Below are positions 17,546 to 25,091 of a DNA stretch of 36,176 nucleotides, piece by piece. Each line of letters begins with the position of its first letter. The stretch's first letter is position 1. Source of the stretch: Terrisporobacter sp. (GTDB lineage Bacteria > Bacillota_A > Clostridia > Peptostreptococcales > Peptostreptococcaceae); the NCBI GenBank assembly GCA_029851945.1, contig JARKUZ010000035.1, positions 1 to 36,176 of the forward strand, read 5' to 3'. The position numbers were made by a program, and so were the translations under genes. A model generated the notes under the pieces. It was not told the DNA's origin and searched no databases. It worked only from the letters and a program-made list of their open reading frames with translations.

Positions 17546-19378
17546 GTGGGAGAAACAATTTTAGGAAATAGATATGAAATTATAAATAAGATTGGTGACG
17601 GAGGAATGGCCTTTGTTTATCAAGCAAAAGATAGGTTGTTAAATAGAATCGTTGCTGTAAAAGTATTAAGACCAGAATTTGTTGATGATGAAGAATTCTT
17701 AGCAAAATTCAAAAGAGAAGCGGAAGCTGTAGCTAATATTACTCATCCAAATATAGTTAACGTATATGATGTTGGTTGTGATGGAAAAGTAAATTATATT
17801 GTAATGGAATATGTTGATGGACAGAACTTAAAGGAAATTATAAAAAATGAGGGGACTTTAGATGAATATACAGCTTTAGATATAACAAAACAAATAGCTA
17901 AAGCCCTTGGAGCAGCCCATAGAAAGGGAGTTATTCATAGAGATATAAAACCTCATAATATATTAATTTCTAATGAAGGCAGAAATGTAAAGGTTGCAGA
18001 TTTTGGTATAGCTAAAGCAGCTACTAATTCTACTATGACGAATATAGGAAGTATAATCGGTTCTGTTCATTATTTTTCACCAGAACAAGCTAAAGGCCAA
18101 TCTGTAAAAAATAATGCTGATTTATATTCTCTTGGTATAGTTCTATATGAAATGATACTTGGAAAGGTACCTTTTAAAGGTGATAGTCCAATTTCTATAG
18201 CACTTCAGCATATTAATGAAGATATAGAATTTACACCAGAAGAAAAAACTAATGTACCTCAAAGTATAAGGACTTTAATAAAAAAATTAACAGAAAAATC
18301 ACCAGAAGATAGATATCAAAGTAGTGAAGAAGTTATTGAAGATATAGAGTATATTGAACAAAATATTGATTTAGACTTTATAAAACAATATGATGATTTT
18401 GCTACTAAAAGAATGAATGATTCTGCTGTAATAAGTTCATCTACAAAAAAAGAAAATACTGTTGAACCTGAAGTAGAATATGATGATAATGATGAATCAT
18501 ATGAAGAAGAGAAGGAAAAGAAATTTAAGAAAAAGCAAAAGAAAAATAAAAATAAAAAAGGGTTCAAGGGACCTGTAGTTGCTATACTTGCTTTAATAAT
18601 CTTATTATTTGCTGGGATATCAACCAATGGATTTGGATTATTAGGAAATAATGATAATGATGATGTAATTTATGCTCCGGATCTTTTAAATTTAAGTCTT
18701 GAAAATGCTAACAAAATGGTTAGGGATGCGGGATTAAAATTAGAAATATCAGAAGAAAATGATTCTTTAATAGAGAAAAATCATGTTATATCACAAACTC
18801 CATCTCAAGGTACAGAGCTTAAAAAAGGTGATACTATTCATATAATTATAAGTCTTGGTCCAAAAGATTTATCAATACCTAATTTAAGAGGTTATACATT
18901 AGAAGATGCTAAGAAAGTATTAAGTCAAGAGGGATTATCACTTGGAGCTGTAAGTTATGAGTATAGTGAAATCTATGCATCTGGTACGGTGATTAATCAA
19001 AACCCTATGGCTGGCTCTGGAAATGTTAAAAAAGGTGATGCTATAAATATTGTAGTGAGTAAAGGTAAAAAACCAGAAGATAAACCGGCAGAAGAGGAAA
19101 AACCAAATGAAGATGGCTCTGCATCAAACAATAATGGTGAAGGTAATGGCAATGCTAATGGTGGTGAAAACAGTGGCGGAAGTAATGGAAGTGGTACTGG
19201 TGGAACTAACAATAGCGGCGGAAGTAATGGAAGTGGTACTGATGGAACTAACAATGGCGGCGAAGGTAATGGAAGTGGTACTGGTGGAACTAGTAGTGGT
19301 GGAGAAAGTGATGGAAGTGGTACTGGTACCCCACCTAGCCAACAGACAATGAATGAAACTAATATAAATAGTAATTAA
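17546..19378 (+). CDS. prkC: PASTA-domain Ser/Thr kinase PrkC with repetitive Ser/Gly/Asn tail
   Basis: Membrane receptor kinase that senses muropeptides or lipid II through PASTA domains and phosphorylates cell-wall and other targets. A GTG start follows AGGATGGTG. The 610 residues comprise: kinase domain (about 1-270: GDGGMAFVYQA, K39, HRDIKPHN with D133, DFG with D152, Thr-rich activation loop, SPEQ), acidic/lysine-rich juxtamembrane stretch (about 300-340), one membrane helix (about 343-362), two PASTA domains (about 377-442 and 443-507) and a low-complexity Gly/Ser/Asn/Thr tail to 610. B. subtilis PrkC has three PASTA domains. C. difficile PrkC is reported to have two plus an SGN-rich tail, which matches. 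The tail is coded by a 42-bp tandem repeat. In the usual order stp-prkC-rsgA. Confidence 0.96.
   Translation: MGETILGNRYEIINKIGDGGMAFVYQAKDRLLNRIVAVKVLRPEFVDDEEFLAKFKREAEAVANITHPNIVNVYDVGCDGKVNYIVMEYVDGQNLKEIIKNEGTLDEYTALDITKQIAKALGAAHRKGVIHRDIKPHNILISNEGRNVKVADFGIAKAATNSTMTNIGSIIGSVHYFSPEQAKGQSVKNNADLYSLGIVLYEMILGKVPFKGDSPISIALQHINEDIEFTPEEKTNVPQSIRTLIKKLTEKSPEDRYQSSEEVIEDIEYIEQNIDLDFIKQYDDFATKRMNDSAVISSSTKKENTVEPEVEYDDNDESYEEEKEKKFKKKQKKNKNKKGFKGPVVAILALIILLFAGISTNGFGLLGNNDNDDVIYAPDLLNLSLENANKMVRDAGLKLEISEENDSLIEKNHVISQTPSQGTELKKGDTIHIIISLGPKDLSIPNLRGYTLEDAKKVLSQEGLSLGAVSYEYSEIYASGTVINQNPMAGSGNVKKGDAINIVVSKGKKPEDKPAEEEKPNEDGSASNNNGEGNGNANGGENSGGSNGSGTGGTNNSGGSNGSGTDGTNNGGEGNGSGTGGTSSGGESDGSGTGTPPSQQTMNETNINSN
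19172..19330 (+). repeat. 42-bp tandem repeat, about 3.8 copies, within prkC
   Basis: Units at 19172-19213, 19214-19255, 19256-19297 and a shorter 19298-19330. Each codes a 14-residue block of the type GGSNGSGTGGTNNS. The first two differ at a few bases; the last two have diverged more. Such repeats commonly vary in copy number between strains. Confidence 0.88.
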
Positions 19379-19407
19379 GAATAAAATTAAATTCATATTA
19401 GCAAAAT

Positions 19408-19440
19408 ATAAGTAAGCATAGCTTACTTATATTTTGTTTT
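19408..19440 (+). terminator. Terminator after prkC
   Basis: A 10-bp stem (ATAAGTAAGC with GCTTACTTAT) and a 3-base loop, followed by a T-rich run. Confidence 0.85.
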
Positions 19441-19549
19441 TGTTTATTTTATATCCGTAAAAAACTGAGATATGATAATTAATTTAAAAATAATAAAATT
19501 ATTGTGGTAATATATAATAAAGTGTTAATTAAAAATAAGGAGGCAGTTA

Positions 19550-20431
19550 ATGTTAGATGGAAGGATAATGAAAGGAATAGGGGGATTTTACTACGTAGAT
19601 ACAGAAAAGGGATTGTACGAATGTAGAGCTAGGGGGATTTTTAGAAAAAATAAACAAACACCTCTAGTGGGAGATAGAGTAAAAATTAGTGTGGTTGATG
19701 AAGAAAAGAAAATAGGTGTCGTTGAAGAAATTGACAAGAGAGATAGTGAGCTTATAAGACCACCAATATCTAATGTTAACAAAGCATTAATAGTTTTTGC
19801 TGTCAAAAACCCTACACCTCATTTATCTTTGTTAGATAGATTTATAGTTCTTGCTGAAAGAGAAAATTTAGAAATAGTAATAGTACTTACAAAAGTTGAC
19901 TTAGATGAAGATAATACTACTGAAAAAATTAAATCAATATATGAACTTAGTGGATATAAAGTTATCCCAGTTAGCACTAAATCTAAAATGAATATAGATA
20001 AAGTGAAAGAAGAACTAAATAATAGTGTAGTAGTATTTGCAGGCCCATCAGGAGTAGGAAAATCAAGTCTATTAAATGAAATAGATGCAAACTTTGAACT
20101 ACAAACTGGAGAAGTTAGTGATAAAATAAAAAGAGGAAAGCATACTACAAGACATGCTGAACTTTTAAAACTAGAATGTGGTGGAATTGTAGCAGATACA
20201 CCAGGATTTTCTTCTTTAACATTAGATGACATAGATGAAAATGAATTAAAAGAATATTTTATTGAATTTGATGAAGTTGACAGCTGCAGATTTGGAAATA
20301 AGTGCATCCATGAAAATGAACCAAGTTGTGGAGTGAAAGAGGCTGTTGAAGAAGGGAAAATTTCAAAAGTAAGATATGAAAGTTATATACAATTACTAAA
20401 TGAAATAAGACAAGGGAAAAGGAGATATTAA
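19550..20431 (+). CDS. rsgA: Ribosome small subunit-dependent GTPase RsgA
   Basis: Late 30S assembly GTPase. The 293 residues show an N-terminal OB fold (about 1-70), then a circularly permuted GTPase with G4 first (TKVD, 114-117), then G1 (GPSGVGKSS, 165-173) and G3 (DTPG, 216-219). A C-terminal zinc knuckle follows with C246, C252, H254 and C260. The start follows AAGGAGG. A TATAAT at 19513 lies upstream but no good -35 was found, so its promoter is uncertain. rpe begins three bases after its stop. Confidence 0.97.
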   Translation: MLDGRIMKGIGGFYYVDTEKGLYECRARGIFRKNKQTPLVGDRVKISVVDEEKKIGVVEEIDKRDSELIRPPISNVNKALIVFAVKNPTPHLSLLDRFIVLAERENLEIVIVLTKVDLDEDNTTEKIKSIYELSGYKVIPVSTKSKMNIDKVKEELNNSVVVFAGPSGVGKSSLLNEIDANFELQTGEVSDKIKRGKHTTRHAELLKLECGGIVADTPGFSSLTLDDIDENELKEYFIEFDEVDSCRFGNKCIHENEPSCGVKEAVEEGKISKVRYESYIQLLNEIRQGKRRY

Positions 20432-20434
20432 GAA

Positions 20435-21091
20435 ATGATAAAATTAGCACCATCAATATTATCAGCAGATTTTGCAAGATTATTAGAAGACGTTAAAAAG
20501 GTAGAAGAAGTAGGGTGTGAATATTTACATATTGATGTTATGGATGGACATTTTGTCCCAAATATAACATTAGGACCAGGTATTGTTAAATCATTAAAAA
20601 AAGATGTAAATATGGTATTTGATACTCATCTTATGATAGAAAATCCTGATAATTACATTAAGGATTTTGTTGATGCAGGTAGTGATTTAATCGTTGTTCA
20701 TCAAGAAGCATGTAGACATTTACATAGAACTATTCAAAATATAAAATCTTATAATGTAAAAGCAGGTGTAGCCTTAAACCCAGCTACCCCTATAGAAACT
20801 ATTAAACATGTACTTGAAGATGTAGATATGGTACTTATAATGACTGTTAACCCAGGGTTTGGAGGACAATCTTTTATTGAAAGTACAATAGAAAAAATTC
20901 AAGAACTAAAAAAAATAATAGATGAAAAAAATCTAAATGTTGATATACAAGTTGATGGTGGTATTAAGCCAAATAATATAGATAAAGTCGTGAAAGCTGG
21001 AGCAAATATAATAGTTGCAGGTTCAGCTATATTTAATAGTGATGATATAGCTCAAACAGTAAAATTAATGAGAGAGAATGCTAAACTTTAG
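20435..21091 (+). CDS. rpe: Ribulose-phosphate 3-epimerase
   Basis: Interconverts ribulose 5-phosphate and xylulose 5-phosphate in the pentose phosphate pathway. A TIM barrel of 218 residues with the metal and acid/base residues H32, D34, H65 and D174 and the motif HIDVMDGHFVPNI. The phosphate-binding VDGGIK and AGSAIF are present. Its ribosome binding site GGAGA lies at the end of rsgA. Only nine bases separate it from thiN. Confidence 0.97.
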   Translation: MIKLAPSILSADFARLLEDVKKVEEVGCEYLHIDVMDGHFVPNITLGPGIVKSLKKDVNMVFDTHLMIENPDNYIKDFVDAGSDLIVVHQEACRHLHRTIQNIKSYNVKAGVALNPATPIETIKHVLEDVDMVLIMTVNPGFGGQSFIESTIEKIQELKKIIDEKNLNVDIQVDGGIKPNNIDKVVKAGANIIVAGSAIFNSDDIAQTVKLMRENAKL

Positions 21092-21100
21092 GAGAAATCA

Positions 21101-21748
21101 ATGAAAGTTTGTATTGTATTAAATGGAGAAGTAAAAGATTATAAAAAAACAAAAGAAATAATACTTGAAGAAAATTATAATTATATTATAGGGGCTGACG
21201 GTGGATGTAATCATTTATTTAAAATGAATATTACACCCAACTATATTGTAGGAGATTTAGATTCTATAAAAAGAGAAGTAATAGAATATTATGAAAATAA
21301 AAATGTGACATTTAAACGATACCCTTCTCATAAAGATGAAACTGACTCTGAAATATGTATATATTTAGCTAAATTGCTTGGAGCTGATGAAATAGATCTT
21401 TTTGCCACATTAGGTGGAAGAATAGATCATACTTTAGCTAATATAGGTCTAATGAATTACATAAAAGAAAATAATATGAAACCTAGAATATTGACTAGTG
21501 AAGAAGAAATCTTAATGGTTAAAAATGAAACTATCAATTTAAAGGGAAAAAGAGGAGATACTATATCTGTGATATCTATAAATGGAGAATCTAAAGATGT
21601 AACATTGAAAAAATTAGAATATCCTTTAGATAATGCTACAGTAAATCACTTATCTCCTTTAGGAATCTCTAATGTTATGTTAGAAGATGAATGTATAATA
21701 AGTATAAAAGATGGATGTGCATTAATTATACGGAATTTTAATATTTAA
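21101..21748 (+). CDS. thiN: Thiamine pyrophosphokinase
   Basis: Transfers pyrophosphate from ATP to thiamine to give the cofactor TPP. The 215 residues contain the family motifs GADGG, YIVGDLDS, KDETDSE and GGRIDHTLAN in the N-terminal catalytic domain, and the C-terminal thiamine-binding beta domain (LEYPLDNATVNHLSPLGISN). It is the last gene of the rsgA-rpe-thiN run and ends at a strong terminator. Confidence 0.95.
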   Translation: MKVCIVLNGEVKDYKKTKEIILEENYNYIIGADGGCNHLFKMNITPNYIVGDLDSIKREVIEYYENKNVTFKRYPSHKDETDSEICIYLAKLLGADEIDLFATLGGRIDHTLANIGLMNYIKENNMKPRILTSEEEILMVKNETINLKGKRGDTISVISINGESKDVTLKKLEYPLDNATVNHLSPLGISNVMLEDECIISIKDGCALIIRNFNI

Positions 21749-21750
21749 TA

Positions 21751-21790
21751 AAAAATCCTTCGTAATATATATATTACGAAGGATTTTTTT
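21751..21790 (+). terminator. Terminator after thiN
   Basis: A perfect stem of about 18 bp (AAAAATCCTTCGTAATAT with its complement) and a T-run ending at 21790. Confidence 0.92.
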
Positions 21791-22181
21791 ATAAACTATA
21801 ATACGATAAAATGGTTAATTTTTAAGTTAAAATATACTTTTTAATATATAATATATTAATTAAATCTAAGTAATAATATTTTTTAGAGAATCAACTAGAT
21901 AGAGTTGTAGATAAAACTAAATTCTATTAAAGTTTTATATATTTATAATTCTAAAACAAGAACCTTCCTTAATATAATTATATAGGAGTTTTATATGTGA
22001 TTAAAATATATAGTCTTTATGACATGAAAAATGGTTATACATATGGGTAATAAATTAGAATAAGTAATGGTTACAAGTTATTGATAAAAGGTCTATAAGT
22101 TTAATATACTGCATAAAAATTATTAATATTATGATTAATCTTTATAGGTATTATTTAGAGCATAGAGACTTGTATTAACCT
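21791..22181. other. Non-coding stretch between thiN and spoVM
   Basis: About 390 AT-rich bases. I see no long ORF and no clear RNA structure. A GTG ORF of 17 codons (21997-22050) with an AGGAG is noted but not accepted. I looked for a sigma-E promoter before spoVM. Partial matches (CATAAAAAT at 22112 and CATAGAGA at 22161) have a poor -35 or wrong spacing. Confidence 0.6.
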
Positions 22182-22195
22182 GGGAGGGGATAATT

Positions 22196-22279
22196 ATGAA
22201 GATGGTAACTATAAAATTACCAAAGTGGATTTCTAATATTGTTTTGAAATTTATGAGAGGAAATAAAAACAATAAATAA
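22196..22279 (+). CDS. spoVM: Stage V sporulation protein M
   Basis: A 27-residue amphipathic peptide beginning MKMVTIKLPKWISNIV. B. subtilis SpoVM (26 residues) begins MKFYTIKLPKF and occupies the same slot between thiN and rpmB. SpoVM inserts into the convex outer forespore membrane, marks it by curvature and anchors SpoIVA to start coat assembly. P9, needed in B. subtilis for correct membrane placement, is conserved. The ribosome binding site GGGAGGGGA (22182-22190) is strong. No sigma-E promoter was found with confidence. Followed by a hairpin shared with rpmB. Short genes of this kind are often left out of automatic annotation. Confidence 0.92.
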   Translation: MKMVTIKLPKWISNIVLKFMRGNKNNK

Positions 22280-22311
22280 AGAAAAGGTGATAAACTATTA
22301 GATAAAAAATG

Positions 22312-22335
22312 AGAGCCTACAGTATGGTAGGCTCT
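22312..22335. terminator. Bidirectional terminator between spoVM and rpmB
   Basis: A 9-bp stem (AGAGCCTAC with GTAGGCTCT) and a 6-base loop between convergent genes. The T-run is better on the minus strand (for rpmB) than on the plus strand. Confidence 0.8.
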
Positions 22336-22358
22336 TTACTAATAAAATTAATTTATTA

Positions 22359-22547
22359 TTAAGCTCTTTCAACTTTATTTGAACGTAAGCATCTTGTACA
22401 AACTTTAACTCTTTTTGGAGTTCCATTTTCTATAACTTTAACGTTTCTTAAGTTAGCAGCCCATGTTCTCTTGCTGTGTTTATTTGAGTGTGATACTTGG
22501 TTTCCTGAAACTTTACCTTTACCACATACGCAACATACTCTTGACAT
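22359..22547 (-). CDS. rpmB: 50S ribosomal protein L28
   Basis: Large-subunit protein of 62 residues (MSRVCCVCGKGKVSGNQVSHSN). The start is the ATG at 22547, placed eight bases after AAGGAGG. An earlier in-frame GTG falls within that site. It is the zinc-binding form with two Cys-X2-Cys pairs (CCVC and CTRC). It is transcribed alone, against its neighbours, as it is in B. subtilis. Confidence 0.97.
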   Translation of the reverse strand: MSRVCCVCGKGKVSGNQVSHSNKHSKRTWAANLRNVKVIENGTPKRVKVCTRCLRSNKVERA

Positions 22548-22597
22548 TATATACACCTCCTTAAAATGATAACTATTTTAAGACTAAAAACATATTT

Positions 22598-22626
22598 ATA
22601 TTAACATAAAATTTGAATTTCTGCAA
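22598..22626 (-). promoter_or_regulatory. Probable sigma-A promoter of rpmB
   Basis: On the minus strand TTGCAG (22626-22621), a 17-base spacer and TAATAT (22603-22598), about 50 bases before the rpmB start. Confidence 0.65.
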
Positions 22627-22886
22627 TAAAAATATATAATTGTTCTTAAGATATTGAAGATTTTCCTATTATCATATAAAATTATATATATAAATTTTAC
22701 TAATGTAAATATTAAAAAAGAAAATAATGATAAAAGTTTATAGTCATTATTTTACTGTGAGGTAAATTACTATATTTCATGAAAAATATACATTTTTATA
22801 TTTGCCTTATGGTAAGTAGAATAAACGTCTTTTTAGTTGTAAATTAATTAACTTTTCATTATTAATTACTTATAGTATTATATATC
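22627..22886. other. Divergent intergenic region between rpmB and asp23
   Basis: AT-rich, holding only the two divergent promoter zones and minor inverted repeats (for example TTTAC/GTAAA near 22751-22765). A second possible plus-strand promoter is TTAACT (22848) with TATAGT (22871). No gene seen. Confidence 0.55.
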
Positions 22887-22915
22887 TTGTCTAAAATAAA
22901 AATATAAACTATAAT
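22887..22915 (+). promoter_or_regulatory. Probable sigma-A promoter of asp23-fakA
   Basis: TTGTCT (22887-22892), 17-base spacer, perfect TATAAT (22910-22915), about 96 bases before the coding start. Confidence 0.7.
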
Positions 22916-23010
22916 TTATTAAAATAAAGTAAAAATATTTACTGTAATGAAATTTTAATTAATATTGAACAAAATATAAAATTAATAAAATAAAATGAGG
23001 GGGTAAAACC

Positions 23011-23361
23011 ATGGCTACTAAAGTAAACAATGAATATGGATGTATAGAAATAGATAAACATGTTATAGCTCAAATTGCATATAGAGCTGCAATGGAGAGT
23101 TACGGATTAGTAGGTTTCTCGCAAAAAATAAAAGGTATTGTCGAATTATTAAAAGGTGATAATGCAACAAAAGGTGTTAAAGTAATAGAGACAGAAGATA
23201 ATACATTAGAGATAGAATTATTTGTTATAATGCAATATGGAATTAATATTTCTACAGTAGCAAATAACATAATTGACAGAGTAAAATATTCAGTAGAAAA
23301 CATTACATCAATAAAGGTAAGTAAAATTGATATTAATGTTCAAGGTATAAGGGTTAAGTAA
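23011..23361 (+). CDS. Asp23/Gls24 family protein (YloU)
   Basis: A 116-residue DUF322 protein, the family of S. aureus Asp23 and B. subtilis YloU. It has the typical VIAQIAYRAAMESYGLVGF segment near residues 14-32, a central beta-rich part (LEIELFVIMQYGINI) and a C-terminal amphipathic helix (VANNIIDRVKYSVENIT). No membrane segment is seen. It starts after GAGGGGG and is 15 bases from fakA, the conserved pairing. Members have been linked to cell-envelope stress and to fatty-acid kinase; the exact function is unknown. Confidence 0.92.
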   Translation: MATKVNNEYGCIEIDKHVIAQIAYRAAMESYGLVGFSQKIKGIVELLKGDNATKGVKVIETEDNTLEIELFVIMQYGINISTVANNIIDRVKYSVENITSIKVSKIDINVQGIRVK

Positions 23362-23376
23362 TATAGGAGGAAAAAT

Positions 23377-25002
23377 ATGATTCAATGTATAGATGGAAAT
23401 AAATTTAGAGATATGTTTGTTTCAGGTGCAAATAATCTTCAAAATAATAAAGATTTAGTAGATAAGCTAAATGTATTTCCAGTGCCAGATGGAGATACAG
23501 GAACAAATATGTCTTTAACTATATCTTATGCAATAAAAGAATTATCAAAAGTTAACAATGATAATATAACAGATATAGGTAAAGCTCTTTCTAAAGGTTC
23601 TTTAATGGGAGCTAGAGGAAATTCAGGTGTTATACTATCACAAATAATAAGAGGTATAGCAAAATCTATAGAAGGTAAAGATTCATTAAATGTTAATGAT
23701 TTAGCTTTAGCATTAAAAAACGGTTCAGATACTGCTTATAAAGCTGTCATAAAGCCGATAGAAGGTACTATTCTTACTGTAATAAGAGAAACAGGAGAGT
23801 ATGCTGTTAAAATTGCTAATGAAAATATGGATATGATAGAATTCCTTGAATTAGTTGTAAAGAAAGCAAATGAATCATTAGAAAAAACACCAGAATTATT
23901 AAAAGCATTAAAAGAAGCTGGAGTAGTAGATTCAGGTGGTAAAGGTTTAGTACTTATGCTAGAAGGGATGTTATCATCTTTAAAAGGCAATAATATAGAT
24001 TCTATAGCAGGTGGAGTATCTAGTAATGTAGAAGTTAAAGTTGAACAAAATATATCAACAGAAGATATTAAATTCCAATACTGTACAGAATTTATTTTAG
24101 AAAGTGACAAGGTAGACGACCTTGTAATAAGAGAGAAATTTATGAAGTTTGGAGATAGTTTAGCTGTTGTTGGCGATGAAGGTGTTATAAAAGTACATGT
24201 TCATACTAATGATCCAGGACTTGCATTGCAAGAAGCTTTAAGTTATGGACAATTATTAACTATAAAAATCGAAAACATGAAACTTCAACATGAAAATGTA
24301 GTTTTAAGTGAAGCTGAACAAACTAAAAAAGTACAAGTTGAAGAAAAAGAATACGGATTTATAGCAACTTCTATGGGTGAAGGTTTAGCTAAAATATTTA
24401 AAGATTTTGGAGTAGATCACATAATAGAAGGTGGTCAAACAATGAACCCAAGTACAGAAGATTTTATGAAAGCAATAGAAAGTTTACACGCAAGAAACAT
24501 TATAATACTACCAAATAACAGTAATATTATAATGGCTGCAAATCAAGCTAAAGAATTAAGTGATAAAAATATAATAGTGATACCTACTAAAAATGTTGCT
24601 CAAGCATTTGCTACATTAGTAACATTTGATGGTGATGCTACTGCTGAAGAAAATGAAGCTAATATGGTAGAAGCTTTATCTACAGTAAAATCAGGTCAAG
24701 TAACTTATGCTGTAAGAGATACAGTTATAAATGATATTGAAGTAAAAGAAGGAAATATAATAGGTCTAGCAGAAGGAAAATTACTTGCTGCTGGTGAAGG
24801 TGTTAATGAAATAACTACAGATCTAATAGAAAAATTAGTAGATGAAGATAGTGCGATAATAACTTTATTCTACGGTGAAGATACTTCAAAAGAAGATGCT
24901 GAAGCTTTAGCAAGTGACTTAGAAGAAAAATTCGAAGATATAGATGTTGAATTACATTATGGGGGACAACCTCTTTATTACTACTTGATTTCAGTTGAAT
25001 AA
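23377..25002 (+). CDS. fakA: Fatty acid kinase catalytic subunit FakA (YloV)
   Basis: The ATP-binding subunit of fatty acid kinase, which with FakB carrier proteins phosphorylates exogenous fatty acids to acyl-phosphates for PlsX/PlsY. The 541 residues begin with a DhaL-type ATP domain (about 1-200) having PDGDTGTNM (D38, D40 and N44 as Mg-ATP ligands), SLMGARGNSGVILSQ and DSGGKGL. The middle and C-terminal parts (KVHVHTNDPGLALQ, then a DegV-like region) are also typical. No FakB is in the window. plsX, which uses acyl-phosphate, lies at 34125. Ends in a terminator. In B. subtilis sdaAB/sdaAA follow; here recG does. Confidence 0.94.
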   Translation: MIQCIDGNKFRDMFVSGANNLQNNKDLVDKLNVFPVPDGDTGTNMSLTISYAIKELSKVNNDNITDIGKALSKGSLMGARGNSGVILSQIIRGIAKSIEGKDSLNVNDLALALKNGSDTAYKAVIKPIEGTILTVIRETGEYAVKIANENMDMIEFLELVVKKANESLEKTPELLKALKEAGVVDSGGKGLVLMLEGMLSSLKGNNIDSIAGGVSSNVEVKVEQNISTEDIKFQYCTEFILESDKVDDLVIREKFMKFGDSLAVVGDEGVIKVHVHTNDPGLALQEALSYGQLLTIKIENMKLQHENVVLSEAEQTKKVQVEEKEYGFIATSMGEGLAKIFKDFGVDHIIEGGQTMNPSTEDFMKAIESLHARNIIILPNNSNIIMAANQAKELSDKNIIVIPTKNVAQAFATLVTFDGDATAEENEANMVEALSTVKSGQVTYAVRDTVINDIEVKEGNIIGLAEGKLLAAGEGVNEITTDLIEKLVDEDSAIITLFYGEDTSKEDAEALASDLEEKFEDIDVELHYGGQPLYYYLISVE

Positions 25003-25013
25003 TAATTAATTAG

Positions 25014-25058
25014 TCCTGTATAACCGTACTATATTTAGTATGTTATACAGGATTTTTA
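25014..25058 (+). terminator. Terminator after fakA
   Basis: An 11-bp stem (TCCTGTATAAC with GTTATACAGGA) with an AT-rich loop and a T-rich tail. Confidence 0.85.
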
Positions 25059-25091
25059 TTCGTAGTTAATTTTAGACAATAGGTGATAATT

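Noticed and set aside
18997..19396. Several overlapping frames on both strands over the prkC tail
   Set aside because: They arise from the 42-bp repeat read in wrong frames; their composition is monotonous (Pro/Leu, Thr/Ser or Val/Met).
19819..20307. Long open frame of 162 codons on the minus strand within rsgA
   Set aside because: It is the complement of a well-supported gene with all GTPase motifs, is rich in Ser/Leu as expected of a shadow frame, and has no family signature.
21997..22050. 17-codon GTG ORF with an AGGAG upstream
   Set aside because: Too short, rare start, no recognised peptide, in a non-coding stretch; cannot be separated from chance.
22726..22764. 12-codon ATG ORF faintly like the 17-codon ORF above
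   Set aside because: No ribosome binding site, and the likeness is limited to a few residues in AT-rich sequence.
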